Assembly: GCA_041399085.1 (NCBI GenBank)
Contig: JAWKTM010000082.1
Location: 1-29,207 of the forward strand
Origin: JAWKTM01 sp041399085
GTDB taxonomy: Bacteria; Planctomycetota; Planctomycetia; Pirellulales; Pirellulaceae
Length of the DNA: 29,207 nt
Reading direction: 5' to 3'
Shown here: positions 20,630-27,800 of the stretch, in pieces
Layout of the letters: each line of letters begins with the position of its first letter
How positions within the stretch are numbered: position 1 is the stretch's first letter
The notes under the pieces: generated by a model
Told to the model about the DNA's origin: nothing
Databases searched by the model: none
Seen by the model: only the letters and a program-made list of their open reading frames with translations
Translations under genes and position numbers: made by a program

Positions 20630-21274
20630 ATGAAACCACGGGTGGCTGGCGACGCTGACCGACAATGGTATATCGTCACGCGATGGCATGAATTCGCGGG
20701 CGAGACACGGGCGAATCTGCTGCGCGTCGTGGCCGTTGCCGTGTTCTATTCCATACAACTGTGGATTTACCACGGGCAAGCCGAGCCTAGCGACGCAACC
20801 GTTGCTTTTCACCGCGCGGCGACGGCGGTGGCCGTGTGTTGGACCGCCGTGGCATTGGCGAATTTGCTGTGCCTGCAGCAGCGCATCTTTCCCCGCTGGC
20901 TGAAGTATGTCAGCACTTTGGCGGATGTGGTGTTATTAACGATGTTGGCGGCATTGGGCGGAGGAGCTCACAGCCCGTTGATCCATGCCTATTTCCTGAT
21001 CATTGTGCTCGCCGGCATGCGATTCAGCTTGCGGCTGATTTGGTGCGCCACGGCCGCGTGTTTGGTGGGATACCTTATCCTCATTGCCTTGCATGATCCG
21101 TATTGGTTCCCACGAGTGAAGTTGGCGATTACGGTGCGGCCCGAACATCGATTGGTGATGTTGGCGAGTCTCTCGTTGACGGGGATCATGCTGGGACAGA
21201 TTATTCGGCAGGTACGAACGATGGCCAGCAGCTACGCTGAGCGATTGGAAGCCACCGAGGAGCGATCCTCATGA
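20630..21274 (+). CDS. Polytopic membrane protein resembling an N-terminal sensor module
   Basis: 214 residues with about six hydrophobic segments (near 31-48, 63-83, 95-110, 115-131, 133-150 and 170-188) and a conserved-looking GGGAHSPLIHAYFLIIVLAGMR loop. The C-terminus is a charged helix (RQVRTMASSYAERLEATEE) that looks like the linker leading to an enzyme domain in membrane cyclases or histidine kinases. Here the protein stops after it, so it looks like an input module without an output domain. Its last codon overlaps the next gene by 4 bases (ATGA), implying translational coupling. I do not recognise a named family and cannot assign a function. Confidence 0.7.
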   Translation: MKPRVAGDADRQWYIVTRWHEFAGETRANLLRVVAVAVFYSIQLWIYHGQAEPSDATVAFHRAATAVAVCWTAVALANLLCLQQRIFPRWLKYVSTLADVVLLTMLAALGGGAHSPLIHAYFLIIVLAGMRFSLRLIWCATAACLVGYLILIALHDPYWFPRVKLAITVRPEHRLVMLASLSLTGIMLGQIIRQVRTMASSYAERLEATEERSS

Positions 21275-21732
21275 AAAACGCGGCTCGCGATTCCATTCGA
21301 ATCTGTCCCGAATGTGCGGCGGAAAACAGCCCGTTCTCGGACAATTGTTGGTTGTGCCAATGTCCGTTGACTGGCGATGTGGAAATTGTCACGGCGGAAA
21401 TCGTCGGCGAAAACCGACCGAACCCGATTTTGGACCGCACGTTTGCCGTGCTGACGGGTTTGGTTGGGCTATTGATTGTGATTGTCGGGATCGGCATCGC
21501 CGCGGACGAGCCGTCGCTGGGTGTGCTGTATGTGCTGGTCGTCACGCCGCCGTTGCTAGGCGCCTTTGTACGCGTCAAGCGAGAGATGCGGCGACGGCGC
21601 TATGTGGGATGGGGCGAACGACTTGCCACGTTAATTGTGTCGTTCGCGCTGATGTACGGCTTGCTAATGGCGTTGGGAGTCGCGGCGCTGGTGGCGTTCT
21701 TTATCTACTGTGTGATTGCTCTATCCACGTAG
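21271..21732 (+). CDS. Zinc-ribbon membrane protein
   Basis: 153 residues. The N-terminus has two Cys pairs, CPEC and CWLC, in a zinc-ribbon arrangement (ICPECAAENSPFSDNCWLC). Then come two hydrophobic segments (about 64-86 and 88-104), a basic loop (RVKREMRRRRYVGWGERL) and a long last membrane helix (about 117-150). Small zinc-ribbon plus membrane proteins of this kind are common, uncharacterised planctomycete proteins. It overlaps the preceding sensor-like gene by ATGA, so they are probably made together. It ends 28 bp from the convergent DUF1501 gene. The function is unknown. Confidence 0.7.
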   Translation: MKNAARDSIRICPECAAENSPFSDNCWLCQCPLTGDVEIVTAEIVGENRPNPILDRTFAVLTGLVGLLIVIVGIGIAADEPSLGVLYVLVVTPPLLGAFVRVKREMRRRRYVGWGERLATLIVSFALMYGLLMALGVAALVAFFIYCVIALST

Positions 21733-21760
21733 GCCACACAACCACTGTTCGCCGTGCGCT

Positions 21761-23182
21761 TTAGCCAATCAATTTTTGCACCACATTGCCAGCGATATCG
21801 GTCAAGCGGAATTGGCGGCCCTGGAACTTGAACGTTAGGCGTTCATGATCCAACCCCAGGAGATGCAGCAGCGTGGCGTGGAAGTCGTGTACATGCACTG
21901 GGTCTTCGACGGGGAAGTAGCCCAAGTCGTCAGTACGACCAACGGTTACTCCGCGCTTCACTCCGCCGCCCGCCATCCAGATGGCGAAGGCGTCCTTATG
22001 GTGATCTCGGCCAGCTTTGGCGCGATCGCTTTGCAGCAGCGGCGTGCGTCCGAATTCGGCGGCCCATACGACGAGCGTTTCGTCCAGTAGACCTCGCTGG
22101 CGAAGATCTTTAATTAGCGCCGCGATAGGTTGGTCGACTTGTTTGCATTTGTTGGGCAAGGCGGAAAACACGCTGCCATGATGGTCCCAGCCTTCATCGA
22201 ACAGATTCACGAATCGGACGCCCCGTTCCACGAGGCGGCGGGCCAGCAAACAGTTGTTAGCAAAGCTGACCTCGCCCGGTTTCGTGCCGTACATATCGTG
22301 GATCGACTGAGGCTCCTGGGAGATATCCATCAATTCGGGCACGGATGTTTGCATGCGGTAGGCCATCTCATACTGTGAGATTCTGGTGGAGATCTCGGGG
22401 TCGCCCACATCGGCCAACTGCACTTGGTTCAGCCGGTTGACGCTGTCAATGATCCGGCGGCGGTCGGTTGCGCCGATGCCTTGTGGATTCGACAGGAACA
22501 GGACAGGATCACCCTTGCTGCGAAACTCGACGCCTTGATAAACGGTAGGCAGAAAGCCGCTGCCCCACAAACTGTTTCCGGCTCCGGCGACGCTGCCGGT
22601 GATGAGCACGACGAAGCCGGGGAGATCTTGGTTCTCGCTGCCAAGGCCGTAATTGATCCAAGAACCCAGCGTGGGGCGTCCAAAGCGGCCGAAGCCGGTG
22701 TGCATGAACAATTGAGCGGGAGCATGGTTGAACTGCTCGGTCTGCATCGTTTTGATAACGGCCAGTTCATCGGCGACTTCAGCCAAATGGGGAAGCAGTT
22801 CCGAGAGTTCAACGCCCGACTCGCCATGTTGGCGAAACTTGTAGGGCGTACCCAGCAATTTCGGATGACCGCGCAAAAAAGCAAACCGAGCGCCTTCCAG
22901 CAGTTCATCCGGACAGGGCTGCCCATCATGTTCTTGGAGTTTCGGCTTTTGATCGAACAGGTCCAAGTGAGAAGGGGCGCCGACCATGTGAAGAAAGATC
23001 ACACGTTTGGCTTTGGGCGCAAAATGGGGAGCTTTGGCTGCCAAAGGGTTTTCGCCGGGCAATGCGGCGGGTGCGTCGCCAGCCAGCAGCGAGGCCAGCG
23101 CGATGCCGCCCAGTCCCATGCCAGTGTGTTGAAAGAGTTCGCGGCGGGTGAGGGTGGTGTGTCGACGAGCTGAATTATCCAT
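21761..23182 (-). CDS. DUF1501 family protein (Tat-exported)
   Basis: The ATG at 23182 (MDNSARRHTTLTRRELFQ) is chosen because it places a twin-arginine-like signal TRRELFQHTGMGLGGIALAS at the N-terminus; upstream open sequence is not protein-like. Family hallmarks follow: KRVIFLHMVGAPSHLDLFD, SWINYGLGSENQDLPGFVV, and the C-terminal EFGRTP and RDHHKDAFAIWMAGGGVKRG. The fold is related to alkaline phosphatase/sulfatase proteins. About 473 residues is normal. In planctomycetes this gene is usually next to a PSCyt/PSD1 gene, and the pair is thought to act together in the periplasm; the exact role is unknown. Here two small genes separate the pair. Confidence 0.9.
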   Translation of the reverse strand: MDNSARRHTTLTRRELFQHTGMGLGGIALASLLAGDAPAALPGENPLAAKAPHFAPKAKRVIFLHMVGAPSHLDLFDQKPKLQEHDGQPCPDELLEGARFAFLRGHPKLLGTPYKFRQHGESGVELSELLPHLAEVADELAVIKTMQTEQFNHAPAQLFMHTGFGRFGRPTLGSWINYGLGSENQDLPGFVVLITGSVAGAGNSLWGSGFLPTVYQGVEFRSKGDPVLFLSNPQGIGATDRRRIIDSVNRLNQVQLADVGDPEISTRISQYEMAYRMQTSVPELMDISQEPQSIHDMYGTKPGEVSFANNCLLARRLVERGVRFVNLFDEGWDHHGSVFSALPNKCKQVDQPIAALIKDLRQRGLLDETLVVWAAEFGRTPLLQSDRAKAGRDHHKDAFAIWMAGGGVKRGVTVGRTDDLGYFPVEDPVHVHDFHATLLHLLGLDHERLTFKFQGRQFRLTDIAGNVVQKLIG

Positions 23183-23222
23183 GGCAGTCAATTCTATAAC
23201 GATGCTGGCTACGAAAGCGTTG

Positions 23223-23579
23223 TCATGGTTGTAAGGGGAGATACTCAATACGATTGATGAACTCTTCGTTCTCGCAACATTGATTGATGAGTTCGAGGTC
23301 GTCCAAGATATCGGTAAGGCTCGCTTTTGCAAGCAAAATCAATCCGGTAAGTTTTTGCCCCTGTTGTATCCGGTGAATGGCATAGGCGGTCATCGTGTGG
23401 ACATCTCGCGACAAAACAATGCGATCGGCATCGGCGGCCCATTGAAGTATTTCGGGATCGTCTGCGGACATCAGACCTACATCTTGAACTCTGACGATGT
23501 CCAGGTTGATACAACGTCGCCTTATGGCTCGCACTAACGTTAAGCTGATATTCTCGTCAGCAAGGAGACGTATGGACAT
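23223..23579 (-). CDS. DUF5615 PIN-like protein, putative toxin
   Basis: 118 residues beginning MSIRLLADENISLTLV, with acidic D8-E9-N10 at the start of the fold and DRIVLSRDVHTMT (S57-R58-D59) at the second acidic site, as in DUF5615/Mut7-C PIN-like nucleases. The family occurs as the toxin partner of DUF433 antitoxins, probably cutting RNA. The ATG is 9 nt after the DUF433 stop and has no strong ribosome site of its own, so translation is probably coupled. It ends 40 bp before the DUF1501 start. The third acidic residue near the C-terminus cannot be fixed by eye. Confidence 0.8.
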   Translation of the reverse strand: MSIRLLADENISLTLVRAIRRRCINLDIVRVQDVGLMSADDPEILQWAADADRIVLSRDVHTMTAYAIHRIQQGQKLTGLILLAKASLTDILDDLELINQCCENEEFINRIEYLPLQP

Positions 23580-23588
23580 CGAGTAAGT

Positions 23589-23918
23589 CTATTTGTTCAA
23601 CGCTCGGCGCCGCAATTCGGCGCGTGTGAGAGGTGGTTTCGCGATTGCGAGGGCCGTGCTTCGAGCTTTCGCCGCGAGGCTGGCGAGTTCCTGCAGATAA
23701 AGCTCGATCTCCGCTGGGTACTTTAGGCAGTAGGTGAAAACGGCATAGACGTCGTCCAAATGCAAGACTGGATATGCTTCCACGATTTGCTCGGGAGTTT
23801 CACCAGATTGGAACAACTCGACCACTGCTTCCAGCGGGATCCTGGTATTCGCGATCCGCACGACCCCCGAATCATCGGTCGTTAGCGGAACGGACAGAGT
23901 GGGATTCGCGAATATCAT
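23589..23918 (-). CDS. DUF433 protein, putative antitoxin
   Basis: 109 residues with the DUF433 helix-turn-helix pattern: VVRIANTRIPLEAVVELFQSG, then TPEQIVEAYPVLHLDDVYAV and YCLKYPAEIELYL. The basic C-terminus (LTRAELRRRALNK) could be the toxin-binding tail. DUF433 proteins pair with DUF5615/VapC-like toxins, here the next gene. The start lies 2 nt after the PSD1 stop and its ribosome site (AAGGG) is inside the PSD1 end. The toxin pair therefore seems to depend on the operon's transcription and translation, unless an internal promoter exists. Confidence 0.82.
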   Translation of the reverse strand: MIFANPTLSVPLTTDDSGVVRIANTRIPLEAVVELFQSGETPEQIVEAYPVLHLDDVYAVFTYCLKYPAEIELYLQELASLAAKARSTALAIAKPPLTRAELRRRALNK

Positions 23919-23920
23919 GG

Positions 23921-26900
23921 TTACCCTTTCGTAATCACTTCATCCAAGTTCAACAGGATGTTGGCCACATAAGTCCAGGCGGCGAGTTCCGCTTGGTCCA
24001 GGCCGTCCGATGCCACGCCTTCGAGTAACGTCTTCGCGGAAGCCGGATTGGCGCGGAAGCGGGCTAATTCCTGTTCGATCACTTGTCGTAGATGTTCGAG
24101 TTCCGGTTCCTTCGGCTCGCGCGATGTAGCCAAGCGGAACGCAAAGCGGAGGCGAGCGTCGGTATCGGAACTGGGTGACTCGCGTAGGATGCGGTCGGCT
24201 AACCCGGCGGCGATTTCGATGTAAACCGGATCGTTCAGCAACGTCAACGCTTGCAGCGGCGTGTTGGTAACCGGTCGCTTGATCGCGCAGGAAGCTCGAT
24301 CCGGCGCGTCGAAGTTCGTAAAACTGGGATAGGGAGCGCTACGCCGCCAGACAACATATAGGCCGCGTCGGAAACGGTTCGTGCCGGTCGACGTAAGATA
24401 CTTCGGCTCGTTCCGCCCGACGTGCCGCCAGACGCCATCGGGCTGAGGCGGATAGATGGGCGGGCCGCCTTGCTGGGTCATCACGAGCCCGGCTACGGCC
24501 AATGCGTTGTCGCGAACCAACTCGGCCGGCAGACGAAACCGCGGGCCGCGCGCCAGCAACCGGTTCTCTGGATCGTGCTGCCACGCTTCGGGCGCGACGC
24601 GAGACGCCTGTCGATAGGTGGCCGAAGTGACGATCAGCCGCAACGCGTGTTTCATCGACCAATCGTTGTCGCGGAACTCGCAGGCCAACCAATCCAACAT
24701 CTCGGGATGCGTAGGCGGATCACCTTGGCTGCCGAAATCCTCGACGGTCGCCACGATGCCTCGTCCAAAAATCTCGGACCACCAGCGATTCACCATCACG
24801 CGCGGCGTGAGTGGGTTTTCCGAATCGGCCAGCCAGCGAGCCAAACCGAGCCGATCGCCGCGGGCGTCCGATGGCAATGGGTGCAAGGCCGTCGGCGTTC
24901 CCGGCGGAATCGTATCGCCAGGCGTGAGAAAATTACCGCGTTTGAGCAAGTGTGTCTCGCGCGGCTCCGACTGCTCGACCATCACGAGCGTCGTTTCCGG
25001 TTCAACGCTGGCCAACTCTTTTTTCGCCGCCGCAAGGGCCTCGCGCAATTGTTTCGTTTCGGCGTCAAGGCCGACGTGGTAATCGGTCAGTTCGCGTTGC
25101 TGCTTCTTCGATCGCTTGTCGGCCGGCAAACGCAACACTTCGACAACGGCTGCGGGAATCGCGTCGTCACCGGGTGAGCCAGTCATCGCCCACAATTTGA
25201 TGCGGCCGATCGTGCGGCCGGCGCCATGATGTTGTCGCAGCTCGAAGTTAAAGCGCGTGCCGCAATCGAATCCCAGCGGTTCGCTGGTCAGAAACGTTGC
25301 CCAATGCGGCTTGAAGAACTCGGAATGGATCGCCCAACCGGTGGTCGGATCGCCGTCGATGGCATCGGCCACTTTGTATTGCGGATGCGAATAGTCGGCT
25401 CGCGCGGAGTGCAGCGAGACGGGCTGCGGTTCGCTTTCCGGCTCGTCATCACACGGCTGCAGCGTGACCGAGAACTCCTGCAACACGAAGTTCGGTCGCT
25501 CGGCATTTTGCCGTCCGGGGCCGGAGCCGGGAAGCGACGGATCGGTGAGCGCTTCGATCTTGAAACCCGTGATGCCGGTCCACTGGCTGGTTGCCGAGAT
25601 GGTGTAGTCATCTTCGGCGGGCGTCTTGCCGCCGACCAGCACCGATCCGTCGTCGAGCAGTTCGTGCGTCGCGCCGCCCGCGGACTCAAATCGGTCGATT
25701 GCCAACGGATGCCATTCGGGCTGTTGATCCAGTTGGGCCGTAAGCGACTTCTCCCAATCCGTTTGCCGAGCGGCGAGTTGCTTTGTGCGCTCGGCAAGCT
25801 GGGACGTTAGTTCGTCGACCTTGGTCTGCAATGCTTCACGCTGTTGTTGCTGTTCGTCGTTCAGCGGCAAATCCATCTTGGGTCCGACGAAGTTGTACGT
25901 GACGCCGTCCCCTTCGACTTCCAGCGGCGTGTTGTTGAAGTAGGCGAACAGCCCGTAATAGTCGCGCTGGCTGATCGGATCGTATTTGTGGCTGTGGCAT
26001 TGGCCGCATTCGATCGACGTGCCGAGCCACACCGTGCCGGTTGTGTTCACGCGGTCGACGATTTGATTCACGCGGTTTTCTTCGGGGTCGACGCCGGCTT
26101 CGACGTTGCAGGTGGTCAAGCGATGAAAGCCAGTGGCAATGCGCTGGTCCACGGTCGCGTTGGGAAGTAAATCGCCGGCAATCTGTTCGATCGTGAATTG
26201 ATCGAACTGCATATCGGCGTTCATGGCCGCGACGACCCAATCGCGATAGGGCCAGACGCTGCGGAATTGGTCGGCTTGATAGCCGTTGGTGTCAGCGTAG
26301 CGAGCGACGTCGAGCCACGACCGCGCCCACTTGGCGCCGAACTGTGGCGAAGCCAGCAGCCGATCGACGACGTGTTCGTAAGCAGTTGGCGACTCGTCCG
26401 CCAGAAATTCGTCGATCTGATCGGGCGACGGTGGAAGCCCAATCAGGTCCAAGTAGATGCGACGCAGCAAGCGTTCTTTCTGAGCGGCCGGAGCCGGCTG
26501 GAGGCCCTCGCGATCAAGCCGTTGCAGCACGTAGAAGTCGATTGGATTTTGGGGCCAGTTGGGATTGCTCACCGTCGGCAACGCGGCTCGCACCGGTTTG
26601 ATGTAGGCCCAATGCTTTTCCAATTCCGTGGCAACCGAGCCAATGCCGTCCGGCCAGTTGGCCCCTTCGTCAATCCACCGGCGCAGAACTTCGATTTGCT
26701 TCGCATCGAGCGGGTCTGCCTCCAGCGGCATGCGATCGCCCGCGTCGTCGCTAGTCAACCGTTGCAGTAGCAAGCTGCCGTCGCTTTGGCCTGGCGTGAA
26801 CAGCTTGCCGTTGATGCCGCCGCGGCGAACGAGTGCCCGCGCGTCGAGCCGCAGTTGCCCCTCCTGTAAATCGGGGCCGTGACATTCGATGCAATGTTGT

Positions 26901-27040
26901 TGAAGAACCGGGAACACATCGCGAGCGAAGTCGATCGCTTTTTTCGATGGCGAGTCGGCCCGTGACGGTTCGTTTCCGAAGACGCAAACTAATCCGACAA
27001 TCAGCCCTGCTTGCCACTGAGTTAACGCCATCCCGCGCAT
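23921..27040 (-). CDS. PSCyt1/PSCyt2/PSD1 (DUF1549-DUF1553) cytochrome-like protein
   Basis: About 1039 residues. The ATG at 27040 precedes a signal peptide (MALTQWQAGLIVGLVCVFG); ATG 27031 is an equal alternative. PSCyt1 has a heme c motif CIECH (C50-C53-H54) in FARDVFPVLQQHCIECHGPD. PSCyt2/DUF1549 follows (IDFYVLQRLDREGL, SWLDVARYADTNGYQAD) with a second motif CGQCH. The middle has a short coiled coil (about 410-450) and a beta region resembling a discoidin-like binding domain. DUF1553 is marked by LTPRVMVNRWWSEIFGRGIV and SATYRQASRV. The family is abundant and poorly characterised; a periplasmic redox or polysaccharide role is suggested by domain content only. It heads the operon with DUF433, DUF5615 and DUF1501. 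Confidence 0.92.
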   Translation of the reverse strand: MRGMALTQWQAGLIVGLVCVFGNEPSRADSPSKKAIDFARDVFPVLQQHCIECHGPDLQEGQLRLDARALVRRGGINGKLFTPGQSDGSLLLQRLTSDDAGDRMPLEADPLDAKQIEVLRRWIDEGANWPDGIGSVATELEKHWAYIKPVRAALPTVSNPNWPQNPIDFYVLQRLDREGLQPAPAAQKERLLRRIYLDLIGLPPSPDQIDEFLADESPTAYEHVVDRLLASPQFGAKWARSWLDVARYADTNGYQADQFRSVWPYRDWVVAAMNADMQFDQFTIEQIAGDLLPNATVDQRIATGFHRLTTCNVEAGVDPEENRVNQIVDRVNTTGTVWLGTSIECGQCHSHKYDPISQRDYYGLFAYFNNTPLEVEGDGVTYNFVGPKMDLPLNDEQQQQREALQTKVDELTSQLAERTKQLAARQTDWEKSLTAQLDQQPEWHPLAIDRFESAGGATHELLDDGSVLVGGKTPAEDDYTISATSQWTGITGFKIEALTDPSLPGSGPGRQNAERPNFVLQEFSVTLQPCDDEPESEPQPVSLHSARADYSHPQYKVADAIDGDPTTGWAIHSEFFKPHWATFLTSEPLGFDCGTRFNFELRQHHGAGRTIGRIKLWAMTGSPGDDAIPAAVVEVLRLPADKRSKKQQRELTDYHVGLDAETKQLREALAAAKKELASVEPETTLVMVEQSEPRETHLLKRGNFLTPGDTIPPGTPTALHPLPSDARGDRLGLARWLADSENPLTPRVMVNRWWSEIFGRGIVATVEDFGSQGDPPTHPEMLDWLACEFRDNDWSMKHALRLIVTSATYRQASRVAPEAWQHDPENRLLARGPRFRLPAELVRDNALAVAGLVMTQQGGPPIYPPQPDGVWRHVGRNEPKYLTSTGTNRFRRGLYVVWRRSAPYPSFTNFDAPDRASCAIKRPVTNTPLQALTLLNDPVYIEIAAGLADRILRESPSSDTDARLRFAFRLATSREPKEPELEHLRQVIEQELARFRANPASAKTLLEGVASDGLDQAELAAWTYVANILLNLDEVITKG

Positions 27041-27215
27041 AACGTCGCCACCACTTCGATTGAAGAAAAACGTCGACCAATGATCGCCACCGCAAACGCA
27101 TTCCGCGCTGACAATGAATGCGTCCATTAAACCACACGAGCGCGACGAACGCCAAGCGAGACGGTGAACCGCGCACGGCGGCGAGAAGCTCGCGATCGAA
27201 CAATCCGTCAATCGA

Positions 27216-27563
27216 TTATCCGTCGACAACTTCAATCCGCAGCCGCTTTCCAACCACTTCCGCGTATCGCAAGAGCGTGTCTATTGTCGGGTTCTCGTTC
27301 GTGATACTCTCCAGCCGCGATAGTGCCGAGCGATCCATGCCTGTTCGCTGATTGATATCCGCTAGGCTCAATCCCTTGGCTTCGCGGGCGGCCTTCAATT
27401 CCTTCATAACGGATGCCAATTGCTGCCGTCGGACCTTGGCCCGCGTTTGCTGGGCCGCGTCCAGAATTTCGGGTTTCTCCGATTCGATTTCCGCTCGCAA
27501 TTGTCGATAGTTTGCCGCCTCTTCGGGCGACAATTTGCGATCGCGCGTGACGTGCTTCGCCAT
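27216..27563 (-). CDS. XRE-family helix-turn-helix regulator, antitoxin-like
   Basis: 115 residues from ATG 27563, which has AGGAG 7 nt upstream. The N-terminal half is a charged helix region (LSPEEAANYRQLRAEIESEK). The C-terminal half is an XRE/Cro helix-turn-helix: LKAAREAKGLSLADINQRTG, then MDRSALSRLES and NPTIDTLLRYAEVVGKRL. This arrangement is common in HigA-like antitoxins. It starts 8 nt after a toxin-like reading frame, in the usual toxin-then-antitoxin order. It would act as DNA-binding autoregulator and toxin neutraliser, by inference. Confidence 0.82.
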   Translation of the reverse strand: MAKHVTRDRKLSPEEAANYRQLRAEIESEKPEILDAAQQTRAKVRRQQLASVMKELKAAREAKGLSLADINQRTGMDRSALSRLESITNENPTIDTLLRYAEVVGKRLRIEVVDG

Positions 27564-27571
27564 ACAAACTC

Positions 27572-27784
27572 CTAAGTCGGCTCGGGTACTTCGTAAGCCG
27601 TTATGGGATAGACCATGTCTTCGTCGACGAACTCGTATACGACGGCGATGTAGCAACCGTCCGGTGTGAAGCCAAATACGATGGGACGACTCGATGAATG
27701 ACTGACCATCGAGCCGATTGGATGGTCGAACCGGCGATTTATCGACGTTGCGAATAATGTGAAAGCTCCGACAAGGCGGAGCAC
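27572..27784 (-). pseudogene. C-terminal remnant of a small toxin-like (DUF4258/BrnT-like) protein
   Basis: The segment RPIVFGFTPDGCYIAVVYEF followed by DEDMVYPITAYEVPEP resembles the last half of small toxin-like proteins that precede XRE genes. The usual N-terminal part (catalytic helix and first strands) is missing. The first ~9 codons of the open frame, from a GTG at 27784, are formed by the dispersed palindromic repeat at 27766-27787, so the 5' end seems to have been replaced. No good ribosome site precedes it. The family assignment is tentative; it could also be an intact, shorter, unknown protein. Confidence 0.45.
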
Positions 27785-27787
27785 TCC
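27766..27787. repeat. Dispersed palindromic repeat at a gene boundary
   Basis: GCTCCG-ACAAGG-CGGAGC forms a perfect 6-bp stem with a 6-nt loop, followed by ACTCC. Bases 27769-27787 match 16 of 19 positions of the repeat at 3574-3592. It lies 14 bp after the stop of the upstream minus-strand gene and could also act as a weak terminator for it (minus strand continues TTTCACATTATTC). Confidence 0.5.
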
Positions 27788-27800
27788 AAAGGGAATGGGC

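Noticed and set aside
22424..23173. Plus-strand open frame of 249 codons
   Set aside because: Antisense shadow of the DUF1501 gene.
24422..26770. Several plus-strand open frames of about 190-250 codons
   Set aside because: Antisense shadows of the PSD1 gene, with no domains or plausible ribosome sites.
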